A stretch of DNA of 64,000 nt, taken from the NCBI GenBank assembly GCA_903881545.1, contig CAIRTQ010000078.1:1-64000 (forward strand), given 5' to 3'. The notes beneath the pieces are model-generated. The model saw only the letters and a program-made list of their open reading frames with translations. It ran no database searches and had not been told where the DNA came from. This stretch comes from an uncultured Elusimicrobia bacterium (GTDB taxonomy: Bacteria > Elusimicrobiota > Elusimicrobia > UBA1565 > UBA9628). Below, one piece after another: positions 32,804 through 42,046 of this stretch. Numbering within the stretch: the first letter of the stretch is position 1; each line of letters opens with the position of its first letter. The position numbers and the translations under genes are program-made.

Positions 32804-34617
32804 ACATACTCGGCATCTCCGCCTACTACCACGACAGCGCGGCGGCCTTGGTGCAGGACGGCAGAATAACCGCCGCGGCCCAGGAAGAGCGCTTCACGCG
32901 CAAGCGCCACGACGCGGACTTCCCCATCCATGCGGCCGCCTACTGCCTGGAAGCGGGCGGCCTCAAGGTCTCGGACCTCGACTTCGTGGCCTTCTACGAC
33001 AAGCCCTTCCTGAAGTTCGAGCGCATGCTCACCACCTATCTCGCCTACGCGCCGCGCGGCTTGCGCTCATTCGCAATGGCAGCGCCGCTGTGGATGAAGG
33101 GCAAGATATGGATGAAGTCCGACATCCGCAAGCGCTTGGGCTATGAAGGGCCGCTCCTGTTCCCCGAGCACCACGAATCCCACGCCGCCTCGGCCTTCTT
33201 CCCCTCCCCCTTCCAGGAGGCGGCCATCCTCACCCTGGACGGCGTGGGAGAGTGGGCCACGGCTTCCATAGGCGAGGGCCGCGGCCATACGATCCGCATC
33301 ACCAAGGAACTACGCTTCCCCCATTCCTTGGGCCTGCTCTACTGCGCCTTCACCTACTACACGGGCTTCAAGGTCAACTCCGGGGAATACAAGGTCATGG
33401 GCCTGGCCCCCTACGGCGAGCCCAGGTACGCGGACCTTATATATAAGGAACTAGTAGACCTCAAGGAAGATGGCTCGCTCAAGCTCAACCAGGACTACTT
33501 CGACTACTGCGCGGGCCTGGCCATGACCAACGCGAAGTTCCACAAGCTCTTCGGCGGGCCGCCGCGCAAGCCGGAGTCCGAGCTGACCCAGAAGGAGATG
33601 GACCTCGCCGCCTCGGTGCAGGCAGTGGCCGAGGAAACCATGCTGCGCATGGCCCGGCACGCCAAAAAAATAACGGGCCTCAAGGACCTCTGCCTGGCCG
33701 GAGGCGTGGCCTTGAACTGCGTGGGCAACGGCCGCATCTTGCGCGAAGGGATATTCGATCGGCTCTGGATACAGCCCGCCTCGGGCGACGCGGGCGGCGC
33801 TTTGGGCGCGGCTTTGCTGGCCTGGCACCAGTACCTGGGCAACGAGCGGACGGCCTCGGAAGGCCGGGACTCCCAGCAGGGCTCACTATTGGGGCCAAGC
33901 TTTTCCGACGAGCACATCGGCGCCTGGATTACGGAGCGCGGCATCCCGCACCGCAGGCTCGCGGCGGGCGAGGCCGCCAAGGAAACGGCGGCCTTGCTCT
34001 CCCGTGGCCAGGTAGTGGGATGGTTCCAGGGCCGCATGGAGTTCGGACCGCGAGCTTTAGGCAACCGCAGCATCATCGGCGACGCGCGCGACCCAGGCAT
34101 GCAGTCCCGGATGAACCTCAAGATCAAATTCCGGGAATCATTCCGGCCATTTGCGCCATCGGTGCTGGCCGAGCGCTGTCAGGAGTATTTCGACATCCCC
34201 TGCGAAAGCCCTTACATGCTTTTGACCGCCCCGGTGATTGAAAGCCGCCGCCACCCCATGACCGCGGAGCAGAAGGATCTCTGGGGCATCGCGCGGCTCA
34301 ACGCCCCCCGCTCGGACCTGCCCGCGGTCACGCATGTGGACTACTCAGCGCGATTGCAGACCGTCAACCAGGCCGACAACCCCCTTTACCATGAGCTCAT
34401 CAGCGAGTTCAGCAAGCTCACCGGCTGCGGCGTCATCGTCAACACCTCGTTCAATGTGCGCGGAGAGCCCATCGTCTGCCGGCCCGAAGAGGCCTATGCC
34501 TGCTTCATGCGCACCCAGATGGACTACCTGGTGTTGGGCAGCTTCCTCTTAGACAAGAAGGATCAAGGCGAATACAAAGAAGGCAAAGCATGGATGAAAG
34601 AATTCGCGCTCGATTAG
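32800..34617 (+). CDS. Carbamoyltransferase (NodU/CmcH family), TTG start
   Basis: MNILGISAYYHDSAAALVQDGRITAAAQEERFTRKRHDADFP; MEFGPRALGNRSIIGDARD; VNTSFNVRGEPIV. Confidence 0.94.
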   Translation: MNILGISAYYHDSAAALVQDGRITAAAQEERFTRKRHDADFPIHAAAYCLEAGGLKVSDLDFVAFYDKPFLKFERMLTTYLAYAPRGLRSFAMAAPLWMKGKIWMKSDIRKRLGYEGPLLFPEHHESHAASAFFPSPFQEAAILTLDGVGEWATASIGEGRGHTIRITKELRFPHSLGLLYCAFTYYTGFKVNSGEYKVMGLAPYGEPRYADLIYKELVDLKEDGSLKLNQDYFDYCAGLAMTNAKFHKLFGGPPRKPESELTQKEMDLAASVQAVAEETMLRMARHAKKITGLKDLCLAGGVALNCVGNGRILREGIFDRLWIQPASGDAGGALGAALLAWHQYLGNERTASEGRDSQQGSLLGPSFSDEHIGAWITERGIPHRRLAAGEAAKETAALLSRGQVVGWFQGRMEFGPRALGNRSIIGDARDPGMQSRMNLKIKFRESFRPFAPSVLAERCQEYFDIPCESPYMLLTAPVIESRRHPMTAEQKDLWGIARLNAPRSDLPAVTHVDYSARLQTVNQADNPLYHELISEFSKLTGCGVIVNTSFNVRGEPIVCRPEEAYACFMRTQMDYLVLGSFLLDKKDQGEYKEGKAWMKEFALD

Positions 34618-35015
34618 GCCTGCCCGCGCCCGAGCCGCCCCTGCGCAAGCAGAGGGTCTTCGGCTTCGGCCTGGCCGTCATCCTGCTGATCCTCGGCGCG
34701 GCGGCTTGGCGCAAGGGCCGCCCCGCGATGCCCTGGGAGCTGGCCGCCGCCGCGGCCTCGGCTCTGTTGGCGTGGCTGAGGCCGCAGGCCCTCTCGCCGT
34801 TGTACAAGCCTTGGATGAAGGCCGCGAACTGGCTGGGCGAGGCCAACACTTTCTTGATCATGGCCGTAGTCTACTACCTGGTATTGACGCCCTACGCCGT
34901 GGTCCTGCGCCTGCTGGGCCGCGACCTGCTTGACGAGAAGCTCCATGACCGGGTAAGCTATTGGCACGACAAGGGCCCGATGCCCGAGCCGCAATCTTAT
35001 CTGCGCCAGTTCTAA
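34590..35015 (+). CDS. SxtJ-family membrane protein
   Basis: Three TM segments; 'LGEANTFLIMAVVYYLVLTPYAVVLRLLGRD'; adjacent to carbamoyltransferase. Confidence 0.78.
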   Translation: MDERIRARLGLPAPEPPLRKQRVFGFGLAVILLILGAAAWRKGRPAMPWELAAAAASALLAWLRPQALSPLYKPWMKAANWLGEANTFLIMAVVYYLVLTPYAVVLRLLGRDLLDEKLHDRVSYWHDKGPMPEPQSYLRQF

Positions 35016-35025
35016 GGAGGACGCA

Positions 35026-35184
35026 ATGGCCAAGATGGAATTCCTGCGCGAGTTCTGGGGCTTCCTTAAAGTGCGCAAGCTCTACTGGCTGTCCCCGATC
35101 ATCATCATCCTTCTGCTCCTGGGCGCGCTGATCTTGTTAACGGAGAGCACCGGCGTGGCGCCCTTCGTCTACACCTTGTTCTGA
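35026..35184 (+). CDS. DUF5989-type small membrane protein (52 aa)
   Basis: MAKMEFLREFWGFLKVRKLYWLSPIIIILLLLGALILLTESTGVAPFVYTLF; AAGGAGG RBS; below the length cutoff of the ORF track. Confidence 0.78.
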   Translation: MAKMEFLREFWGFLKVRKLYWLSPIIIILLLLGALILLTESTGVAPFVYTLF

Positions 35185-35207
35185 CGCCAGAACGCCGCGC
35201 TCAATAA

Positions 35208-35948
35208 GTGTTCGAAGTCATCGCCCTAGGTGTCGGCGACGCGTTCTCGACCCGGCACCACGGAAGCTCCTTCCTGCTGAGCGAAGCCGGCTTCATCCTG
35301 GCCGTGGACTGCCCGGCCGACTATCGCAAGACCTTGCAAGACGCCTCGGCGGCCAACGGCCGTCAGATATCCGCCGAGGACATCAGCCACATGCTCATCA
35401 CTCATGTCCACGGCGACCACATGAACGGGCTCGAAGGCCTGGCCCTGTACAAGCAGCGCTTCGAAAAAAAGCGCCTGCGCCTGGCCCTGACGCCCGAGGT
35501 GCACGCCGTCATCTGGGACCAGCGCCTGGCCGCGGGCATCGGCTTGCGCTGGGAGAACGGTCGCGCGCAGAAGCTGGGCTTCGAGGACTTCTTCGAACAT
35601 CTGCCCTTGAGCTGGGACGGGGAGAACAAGATCGGGCCTTTCCGCGTCCGCCTGCGCCGGACCCGGCACATGGTCCCGGCCAGCGCCCTGCTGGTGCAAG
35701 CCGGCGGCCGCAGCTTCGGCTATTCCTGCGACACGGTCTTCGACCCGGAACTCATCCGATTCCTGGAACCGGCGGACCTCATCTTCCATGAGGTAGGCGC
35801 AGGCGGGCCGCACACCACTTACGCCGAGCTGGCCAGCCTGCCGGAATCCCTGCGCCGCAAGATGCGCCTCATCCACTACCCGGACGATTTCACGCCGCCG
35901 GACGGCGCCCTCGCCTTGCTTCAGGAAGGCGAAACGCTGGCGGTGTAG
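35208..35948 (+). CDS. MBL-fold metallohydrolase (RNase Z-like), GTG start
   Basis: HMLITHVHGDHMNGLEGL motif. Confidence 0.87.
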   Translation: MFEVIALGVGDAFSTRHHGSSFLLSEAGFILAVDCPADYRKTLQDASAANGRQISAEDISHMLITHVHGDHMNGLEGLALYKQRFEKKRLRLALTPEVHAVIWDQRLAAGIGLRWENGRAQKLGFEDFFEHLPLSWDGENKIGPFRVRLRRTRHMVPASALLVQAGGRSFGYSCDTVFDPELIRFLEPADLIFHEVGAGGPHTTYAELASLPESLRRKMRLIHYPDDFTPPDGALALLQEGETLAV

Positions 35949-37471
35949 CCGCCGCGCTGGTTCAGCCGGTACGCCCCGCCGATCACGAACAGCGTCCCGA
36001 CGATCGTGTAGAGCCGCCAGTAGGTATGGTGCATCTCGGCCCAGAACGCCCCGCCGCCGTGCGTGGCCGCGAACCACGCGACCATGGCGAAAAGGAAGGT
36101 GAATATCGTGGGCGCCAGCATGAGCTTGAGCACCTGGCGCTCCGAAAGCTTCCAGTCCGTCATGATGGCCACGACGAAGATGCCCAGCAAAGGCCCGTAG
36201 GTGAACGCGATGAGCCGGAAGGCGAGCCACAAGAGGTTGTCGAGCCTTCTTAGGCACAGGGCGCAAAGCATGAAGAACAAGCCGAAGCCCACGAAGGAGA
36301 GCTTGGACACCTTGACCAGCCGCTCCTCGGATTGCCCCTGGCCCCAGTAGGGCTTGTAAAAATCCATGGTGAAGGCCGCGGACAAGGAGGCCAAGGCCGA
36401 GTCCGCGCTGCCCATGGCGGCCGAGGCCACCGCGGCCAACAGAAGTCCCCGCAAGCCGTGCGGCATCACGCCCAAAATAAAGCGGGGAAAGATATGGTCG
36501 TTGTCCGTCATCCCCGCGATGAGCTCGGGGTGCACCTTGGCGTAGGCGTAGAGCCCCACGCCGATACTCAGGAAGAGGAATGTGATGGGCACGCTGGCCA
36601 GGCCCCAGAGCATGAGGCTCTGCCGCGCCTTGCGGTTGTCGTTGCAGGCCAGCAGGCGCTGGACCATGTCCTGGTCCGTGCCGTAGGCGGCCGATGAGTT
36701 GAAGAAGCCCCAGACCATCATGAGGAAAAGCAGGCCGAGGTTGGCGGGCTTGTACATCTCCATGAAGTTGAACTTGTCGTAGGGCGTGCCGTCCGAGCGC
36801 AGGGCGTGGCGGCCGGCCTCCACGATGCCGAACACGCCGCCGGGCACGAGGTGGATGATATAGACCAGTGCCGCCACGGCGCCGATGACGAGGAGCGCGA
36901 ACTGCATGAGGTCGGTCCAAGCCACGGCCCGGCCGCCGCCGATGGTGGTGTAGGCGAGTATGCCGCCGACCACGATGACGACGCAGTAGGGATAGGAGAC
37001 GCCCCCGCCGGTGACGACCTCGAGGACCTTGGCGATGGCCACGATGCGCACGGTGGAGGCCAAAGAGCGGGTGAGCAGGAAGTAGGCGGAGCAGGTGGTG
37101 CGCGCAGACGGGCCGAAGCGCTCGGCCACGGCCTGGTAGATGGAGGTGACGCGCAGCTTCTGGAAGTGGGGCAGGAAGACCATGGCGATGAAGATGGTGG
37201 CCGCGATGTCGCCGGGGTTGCTGAGGAGGTAGCGGTAGTCGGAGCTGAAGCCTTCGGCGGGGGTGCCGATGAAGGTCAGGGCGCTGATGCAGGTGGCGAT
37301 GAAGCTGGCGGTGGTGACGAGCCAGGGGATGGAACGGTTGGCGAGGAAGTAGTCGTCGGTGGTCTTGGCGGTGCGGTGGGCGGCCCACCAGCCGACGGCG
37401 GCGAGCAGCGCGACGTAGCCGGCCAGGATAGCTCCGTCGAGCCAGCCGAGGTTGAGTTCAGCGGGCAGCAT
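35921..37471 (-). CDS. Sodium:solute symporter family protein
   Basis: 517 aa polytopic; FLANRSIPWLVTTASFIATCISALTFIGTPAEGF. Confidence 0.92.
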   Translation of the reverse strand: MLPAELNLGWLDGAILAGYVALLAAVGWWAAHRTAKTTDDYFLANRSIPWLVTTASFIATCISALTFIGTPAEGFSSDYRYLLSNPGDIAATIFIAMVFLPHFQKLRVTSIYQAVAERFGPSARTTCSAYFLLTRSLASTVRIVAIAKVLEVVTGGGVSYPYCVVIVVGGILAYTTIGGGRAVAWTDLMQFALLVIGAVAALVYIIHLVPGGVFGIVEAGRHALRSDGTPYDKFNFMEMYKPANLGLLFLMMVWGFFNSSAAYGTDQDMVQRLLACNDNRKARQSLMLWGLASVPITFLFLSIGVGLYAYAKVHPELIAGMTDNDHIFPRFILGVMPHGLRGLLLAAVASAAMGSADSALASLSAAFTMDFYKPYWGQGQSEERLVKVSKLSFVGFGLFFMLCALCLRRLDNLLWLAFRLIAFTYGPLLGIFVVAIMTDWKLSERQVLKLMLAPTIFTFLFAMVAWFAATHGGGAFWAEMHHTYWRLYTIVGTLFVIGGAYRLNQRGGYTASVSPS

Positions 37472-37495
37472 CAAGGCATTTTAACACAATCGGCT

Positions 37496-37768
37496 CTATC
37501 CGGCTTCGTCCGTGTCCGCGGGATGCTGGTCGGCGTAGTCCAAGCCCAAGGCGGTCGCAATATACTTTTGGCGGCGGCTTTTCGGCTTCTCTGGCACGGT
37601 GAATGCCAAAAATCCAGCCGCCATCAATGACCTGAGGCGCAGCATGGCATGGTCCCTCTTCCTGATGCCCAACTGCGCCATGATTTCTTGCAGCGTCCGA
37701 GGCTCACGGCAGAACGCGAGGATGTCGCTGGTGCGGAAAACGCGCTGGACCGCGACTTGCCCCCCCAC
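37496..37768 (-). pseudogene. Winged-HTH C-terminal module, apparently detached from the AlbA_2 gene by G-tract frameshifts
   Basis: (V)GGQVAVQRVFRTSDILAFCREPRTLQEIMAQLGIRKRDHAMLRLRSLMAAGFL; only a repetitive G-tract linker separates it from 37832. Confidence 0.6.
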
Positions 37769-37845
37769 TTGCCCCCTACTTGCCCCCCTTCCTCGTCGAG
37801 CTTTTTCCTAATTTGCCCCCGACTTGCCCCCCTACTTGCCCCCCC
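37760..37845 (-). repeat. Six GGQV-type units with G-tracts of 7,6,5 | 6,5,7 (minus-strand order)
   Basis: Plus-strand C runs at 37760-66, 37772-76, 37783-88, 37816-20, 37827-32, 37839-45, each preceded by (A)CTTG/ATTTG. Confidence 0.9.
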
Positions 37846-39001
37846 TGGCGCTGAGGCGCGGCAGGCTCAGTTCGAAGAACGAAGTGAAGTCGAAGCGCGG
37901 CTCGGGGCACTTGGCCTGAGCCAGCAGTTCTCGAATGCGCCGGATGCCGGTCCCGATGCGCTCCACCTGCCGCGCCCTGAACAGGATATCCGCGATAAGG
38001 GGGTTGCGGTGAACGCTTTTGGTCCCGAAATCCGCGGGCGACAGTCCCGGAGGCAGGCCGCCGGGACTGACAATGGCGACGCGGTCGGGAAAGACCTCGA
38101 CGAATACATTGCCGCCCCGGAGCGCGTAATCGCGGTGCATGAGGGCGTTGACCACTCCCTCGCGCAGGACCTCCACGGGGATCTCCGGATATTCGACCCT
38201 GTCGAACCCGCGGATCTCGTAGCGCACGGGCAGATGCTTGAGCAGGAATATCTCGGCTTGACGCAGGTTCTCCAGCAGGCCGCCGTCGAGGTCCTTGCGG
38301 TCGAGGACATTCAGCCGCTCTTTAGTTTGGAAGAGGATGCAGGTGACGCGGGCCTGGGGCAGGAATCGGGCCGGCGCCTTGGCGAAGAAGAGGACTCCGG
38401 CGTTGTTGAAGATACATCTCCCGCCTTCGCGGCGCGCGAAGCCGAGGTTCATCAGCAGGTCCTGCGCGGACAGGCCCTGCACCGCCGCCCCGGACGAGCG
38501 CAGGAAAGCCTGAAACGCCTGCTCATCGAAATCACGGGGATACGCGAAGTCCGGGCAGTCCTGACGCTCGGAGTCCGCGGGCCTCAGCGCGCGGACGAAC
38601 TCGACGAGTTCTTCGCGGTTGAGCTTCTGGCTGTTGGGCCCCGTGCGCAGAAAGTAGCCGACGGCGCAGCCGTACGGCTTGTGCCTGCCCTCCGGAACCT
38701 CGACCATGAGCAGGTCATGCCCTTGGTACTTGAACACGCTCATATGGATGGAGACGGAGGGCTCGCAGTGGCGCGCGTCGTTCTGCACCCGGGACAGCAT
38801 TTGGTTGGCCAAGTGGACGCCCTTGACCCGCTTGTCGTCAGTGATGCCTACATAGATGCGCCCGCCAGAGGCGTTGGCGAAGGCCACAAGCTCCCGCGCC
38901 AGAGAATCGGAGACCGCTTCCTTGAATTCGACGAACTGGTTTTCCCAGCCGGAGAGGGCCAAGGCGAATTCGTCCGGGGTGGGCGGCGGGACCTTCCGCA
39001 T
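37832..39001 (-). CDS. AlbA_2 domain ATP-binding / putative DNA-binding protein
   Basis: NQFVEFKEAVSDSLARELVAFANASGGRIYVGITDDKRVKG; VVNALMHRDYALRGGNVFVEVFPDRVAIVSPGGLP. Confidence 0.88.
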   Translation of the reverse strand: MRKVPPPTPDEFALALSGWENQFVEFKEAVSDSLARELVAFANASGGRIYVGITDDKRVKGVHLANQMLSRVQNDARHCEPSVSIHMSVFKYQGHDLLMVEVPEGRHKPYGCAVGYFLRTGPNSQKLNREELVEFVRALRPADSERQDCPDFAYPRDFDEQAFQAFLRSSGAAVQGLSAQDLLMNLGFARREGGRCIFNNAGVLFFAKAPARFLPQARVTCILFQTKERLNVLDRKDLDGGLLENLRQAEIFLLKHLPVRYEIRGFDRVEYPEIPVEVLREGVVNALMHRDYALRGGNVFVEVFPDRVAIVSPGGLPPGLSPADFGTKSVHRNPLIADILFRARQVERIGTGIRRIRELLAQAKCPEPRFDFTSFFELSLPRLSARGGK

Positions 39002-39037
39002 GATAACTATACGAGCGCGGGCCGAAAAAATTCCAAA
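39002..39037 (-). promoter_or_regulatory. ECF-like leaderless promoter copy a (GGAAT-N16-CGTA, start codon 8 nt on)
   Basis: Minus strand: TTTGGAATTTTTTCGGCCCGCGCTCGTATAGTTATC|ATG. Confidence 0.6.
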
Positions 39038-39082
39038 GAGCTTAAAATATCTGAGTTAGATATGGTTGTATGCGGCTCTATA

Positions 39083-39151
39083 GGGTATAGAAACAATTAT
39101 TGCATTGACAAAACGGCATTAACGGGTATAATATTATAATTGCTATACCCG
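39083..39151 (+). promoter_or_regulatory. hip promoter/operator: TTGACA-N16-TATAAT with GGGTATA/TATACCC half-sites
   Basis: TTGACA 39105-39110, TATAAT 39127-39132; CGGGTATA 39123-39130, TATACCCG 39144-39151, GGGTATAG 39083-39090. Confidence 0.7.
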
Positions 39152-39215
39152 ATAACTCCTAATTTATTATAGATTTCTCAGGCACAGGCCTCTCCTGGTA
39201 CAGAACACACAGATA

Positions 39216-39425
39216 ATGAAAAAAAATCCCATCGCAGACTTCGTCCGCGAGAAGCGCCGAGAAGCCAAATTGACCCAAGCCGAACTGGCCTCAAAGGCCG
39301 GCGTTGGAATCCGATTCATTCGCGATGTCGAGCAGGGTAAAACATCCCTGCGCAACGACACGACCAACAAACTGCTCTTCCTCTTCGGCCGGTGCCTGGG
39401 CCCAGTGAACCTGCCCCGCGAGTAA
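39216..39425 (+). CDS. HipB-like XRE-family antitoxin/repressor
   Basis: IADFVREKRREAKLTQAELASKAGVGIRFIRDVEQGKTSLRNDTTNKLLFLFG. Confidence 0.85.
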   Translation: MKKNPIADFVREKRREAKLTQAELASKAGVGIRFIRDVEQGKTSLRNDTTNKLLFLFGRCLGPVNLPRE

Positions 39426-39428
39426 CGC

Positions 39429-39770
39429 ATGGACCAGCCACAGAGCGCCATCGTCTTCTGCAAGGGCAAACAAGCCGGGCTGCTGGCCAAGAAAGCCGGG
39501 GGATATGAATTCAGCTATGCCGCCGCCTACCTCTCCGACCCTGACGCAGTTCCTATCAGCCTAGCCATTCCGCTGCGCCCGGAGAGATACGAGTCGCGCG
39601 CGCTGTTCCCCTTTTTCGACGGCCTGCTTCCCGAGGGCTGGCTCCTCGACCTTACCTGCGCCGCGGCCAAGATCGACAAGGATGACAAGTTCCGCCTGCT
39701 GTTGCAGACCGGGCAAGACCCTGTCGGAGCCGTCAGCGTCCGCCCCTTGGAGGATGAACGGCATGGCTAG
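39429..39770 (+). CDS. HipS-like (stand-alone HipA N-subdomain-1) protein
   Basis: 113 aa; GKQAGLLAKKAGGYEFSYAAAYLSDPDAVPISLAIPLRPERYESRALFPFFDGLLPEGWLLD. Confidence 0.82.
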   Translation: MDQPQSAIVFCKGKQAGLLAKKAGGYEFSYAAAYLSDPDAVPISLAIPLRPERYESRALFPFFDGLLPEGWLLDLTCAAAKIDKDDKFRLLLQTGQDPVGAVSVRPLEDERHG

Positions 39771-40707
39771 CTGCCTTTGCTGCACGAAACCCATCGCTGG
39801 GGCGGGACGCTACCACCCGCGCTGCCTCAAAGAGCTCTTCGGTTCGCCGCGTGTCCCGGCCATCCCCTTCGGCTTGGCGGACCTGCCGGCCCAGGTCCTT
39901 AAGACCGGGGCGCACATGTCGATCTCAGGGGTGCAGATCAAAGCCTCGGTCCGGCTCGATCCGGAGAAAACCCAACTTGAGGTGGTCGCGGCCGGCGGGA
40001 CCCACGTCCTCAAGCCGGAGCCGCAGCAGTTCCCGGCGCTTCCGCAGATCGAGAACCTCTGCATGAGCATGGCCGCGGATATGGGCCTGCCCGTCCCCGC
40101 GCATGGCCTTTTCCCGATGGCCGACGGCGGGCTCTGCTACATCGTCGCCAGGTTCGACCGGGTCAAGGAGGAACGGCTCCAGAACGAGACGATGTTCCAG
40201 ATCCTCCAGGCGACCGAGAAATACGCGGGGTCGCTGGAAAGGATCGGGAAGGCGATCCATACGCACGCCGCCAACGTCGGGCTCGACACGATAGACTTCT
40301 TCGAGCGCGTTTTGTTCTGCTTCCTGACCGGCAACGGCGACATGCACCTCAAGAACTGGGCACTGCTCGTCCGCGGCAAGAAGATAGGGCTGGCGCCCTG
40401 CTACGATCTGGTCTGCTCGAATGTCTATCTCCCCCAGGAGACGGATTCCGCGCTGACGCTCTGCGGCAAGAACGACAAGCTCGAGCGGTCGGATTTCGCT
40501 ACCCTGGCCGCCCAGCTCAAGATCGATGCCAAGGCTGCGGGCGACATCTTTGAGAAGTTCCGCCATGCGCAGGAGCAGATGCGGGAGACCATCGGCAGGG
40601 CCGAGTTGACTATTCACCTGAAGCAGAAGCTGGATGACGTCATCAAGTCGCGCTACAAGAGGCTTTACGAGGAAGGCGCGGCCATCCCGGCCGCGCGGAA
40701 TCCTTAG
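39763..40707 (+). CDS. HipT-like Ser/Thr kinase toxin
   Basis: SISGVQIKASVRL; FLTGNGDMHLKNWALLVRG kinase motif; N-term CLCC...YHPRC; overlaps upstream gene. Confidence 0.82.
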   Translation: MASCLCCTKPIAGAGRYHPRCLKELFGSPRVPAIPFGLADLPAQVLKTGAHMSISGVQIKASVRLDPEKTQLEVVAAGGTHVLKPEPQQFPALPQIENLCMSMAADMGLPVPAHGLFPMADGGLCYIVARFDRVKEERLQNETMFQILQATEKYAGSLERIGKAIHTHAANVGLDTIDFFERVLFCFLTGNGDMHLKNWALLVRGKKIGLAPCYDLVCSNVYLPQETDSALTLCGKNDKLERSDFATLAAQLKIDAKAAGDIFEKFRHAQEQMRETIGRAELTIHLKQKLDDVIKSRYKRLYEEGAAIPAARNP

Positions 40708-41342
40708 AGGCGGGCCTCGAAATCAAACCCCTCGCGGCCCAAGCGGCTCATAAGCTTCTGGATGATCCCACGAGCATCGTCGTCCGGTCCTGAGATGTAT
40801 CGGGGCTTCCCATCCGGCCCGCCAAAAATGATGTCCTGTTGGCGGGTCCATTCCTCCGTCCCCAGGACGTGGCGGGACAACTCAAAATCAGGATGGGGGT
40901 CGAATCCCAGCTTCCCGGCATAATCAATCGCCCCGAAGATGATCTCCTTGGCGTGATTGATCCCGATCGATATTGGCGCCTGCTCCGGGAAACTCTTGGC
41001 CAGGAAGTCCCCCTCGAATCTTGCGACCGGCAAATCCGCGTTGCAGAAGGTGTTCTTCAGTCCCAAACAGAAAACATCCACCAAATAGAGCCCCATAATG
41101 AGGCGGCCGTTTGGTTGGCGCCGGGCGACCGCGATTGTTGCGAGGCCCAAGTCCCTCCAGTTGGGATTAATAAGGCAGGCAGCGACGGGGTACTCGTCGG
41201 AGGACTTGATGAGGAGCTTCTTCTCAGCCCTGGACCAGGCAACCGCCGAGACAGGCGCCTGCGCTTCTTCTTTGGGCAGGCAGCATTTCTTATATTTCCT
41301 GCCGCTGCCGCAGGGGCAAGGATCGTTTCTCCCGGCGCTCAT
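40704..41342 (-). CDS. SEC-C motif (zinc-binding) protein
   Basis: MSAGRNDPCPCGSGRKYKKCCLPK; start refined to 41342. Confidence 0.8.
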   Translation of the reverse strand: MSAGRNDPCPCGSGRKYKKCCLPKEEAQAPVSAVAWSRAEKKLLIKSSDEYPVAACLINPNWRDLGLATIAVARRQPNGRLIMGLYLVDVFCLGLKNTFCNADLPVARFEGDFLAKSFPEQAPISIGINHAKEIIFGAIDYAGKLGFDPHPDFELSRHVLGTEEWTRQQDIIFGGPDGKPRYISGPDDDARGIIQKLMSRLGREGFDFEARL

Positions 41343-41473
41343 GCCGGAATACCCTTCCGTGTCATTCGCATCCCCCCCAGGCATTATACCAAAGCGCCTT
41401 CTCACGAGCTTGAAGCACGCCAGCCCACAAGCGACGGCATTTGATATCCTGTCTGCGTCAGGACTCGACACCC

Positions 41474-42046
41474 ATGACTACCAGGGGCTCGAAAGGCTGG
41501 TCGGCGATCCGCCGGCAGTTGATCAAACGGCCCACGGAAGAGCTGCTGGCTCTGGTGAAGGACCTCTATGAGGTCTCGGCAGCGAATCGCGATTTCCTGC
41601 AGGCCCGCTTCCAGGCGGGAACGGCCGGCGGCCCGGCGCTGGAGCAGTACCGCCGCATGATCGTAGAGCAGTTCTTCCCCCAGCACGGCTTTGGCAAGCT
41701 CAAGCTCGCCGTGGCCCGCAAGGCCATTCGCGACTATCGCAAGGCCACGGGCGACATGGAAGGCGCAATCGATCTTCTCCTCACCTATGTTGAGAATGGG
41801 ACCGAGTTCACGAAGGAATTCGGCGGCATCAACGACGCCTACTACAACAGCCTGGACTCCGCCCTCGATGAGCTGGCGCGCCTGCTGCTCCAGTCCGGCC
41901 CCGTGCTCTATGCCCGGTTCCGGGATCGCGTCCTGCGCGTCAAAGAGCTGGCCAGGGACATCGGCTGGGGCTACGGGGATTCCGTCGCGGACCAAGTCGC
42001 GCGACTCGAGATGAGGCTGGGTTATGTCCAAATCCAAAGCTCATAA
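41474..42046 (+). CDS. DUF6155-like protein
   Basis: LIKRPTEELLALVKDLYEVSAANRDFLQARF; start ATG 41474. Confidence 0.6.
   Translation: MTTRGSKGWSAIRRQLIKRPTEELLALVKDLYEVSAANRDFLQARFQAGTAGGPALEQYRRMIVEQFFPQHGFGKLKLAVARKAIRDYRKATGDMEGAIDLLLTYVENGTEFTKEFGGINDAYYNSLDSALDELARLLLQSGPVLYARFRDRVLRVKELARDIGWGYGDSVADQVARLEMRLGYVQIQSS

Noticed and set aside
37740-37860. Repetitive ACTTGCCCCC units considered as a CRISPR or minisatellite
   Set aside because: Units are about 11 nt, without spacers, and are explained by GGQV-coding linker repeats.
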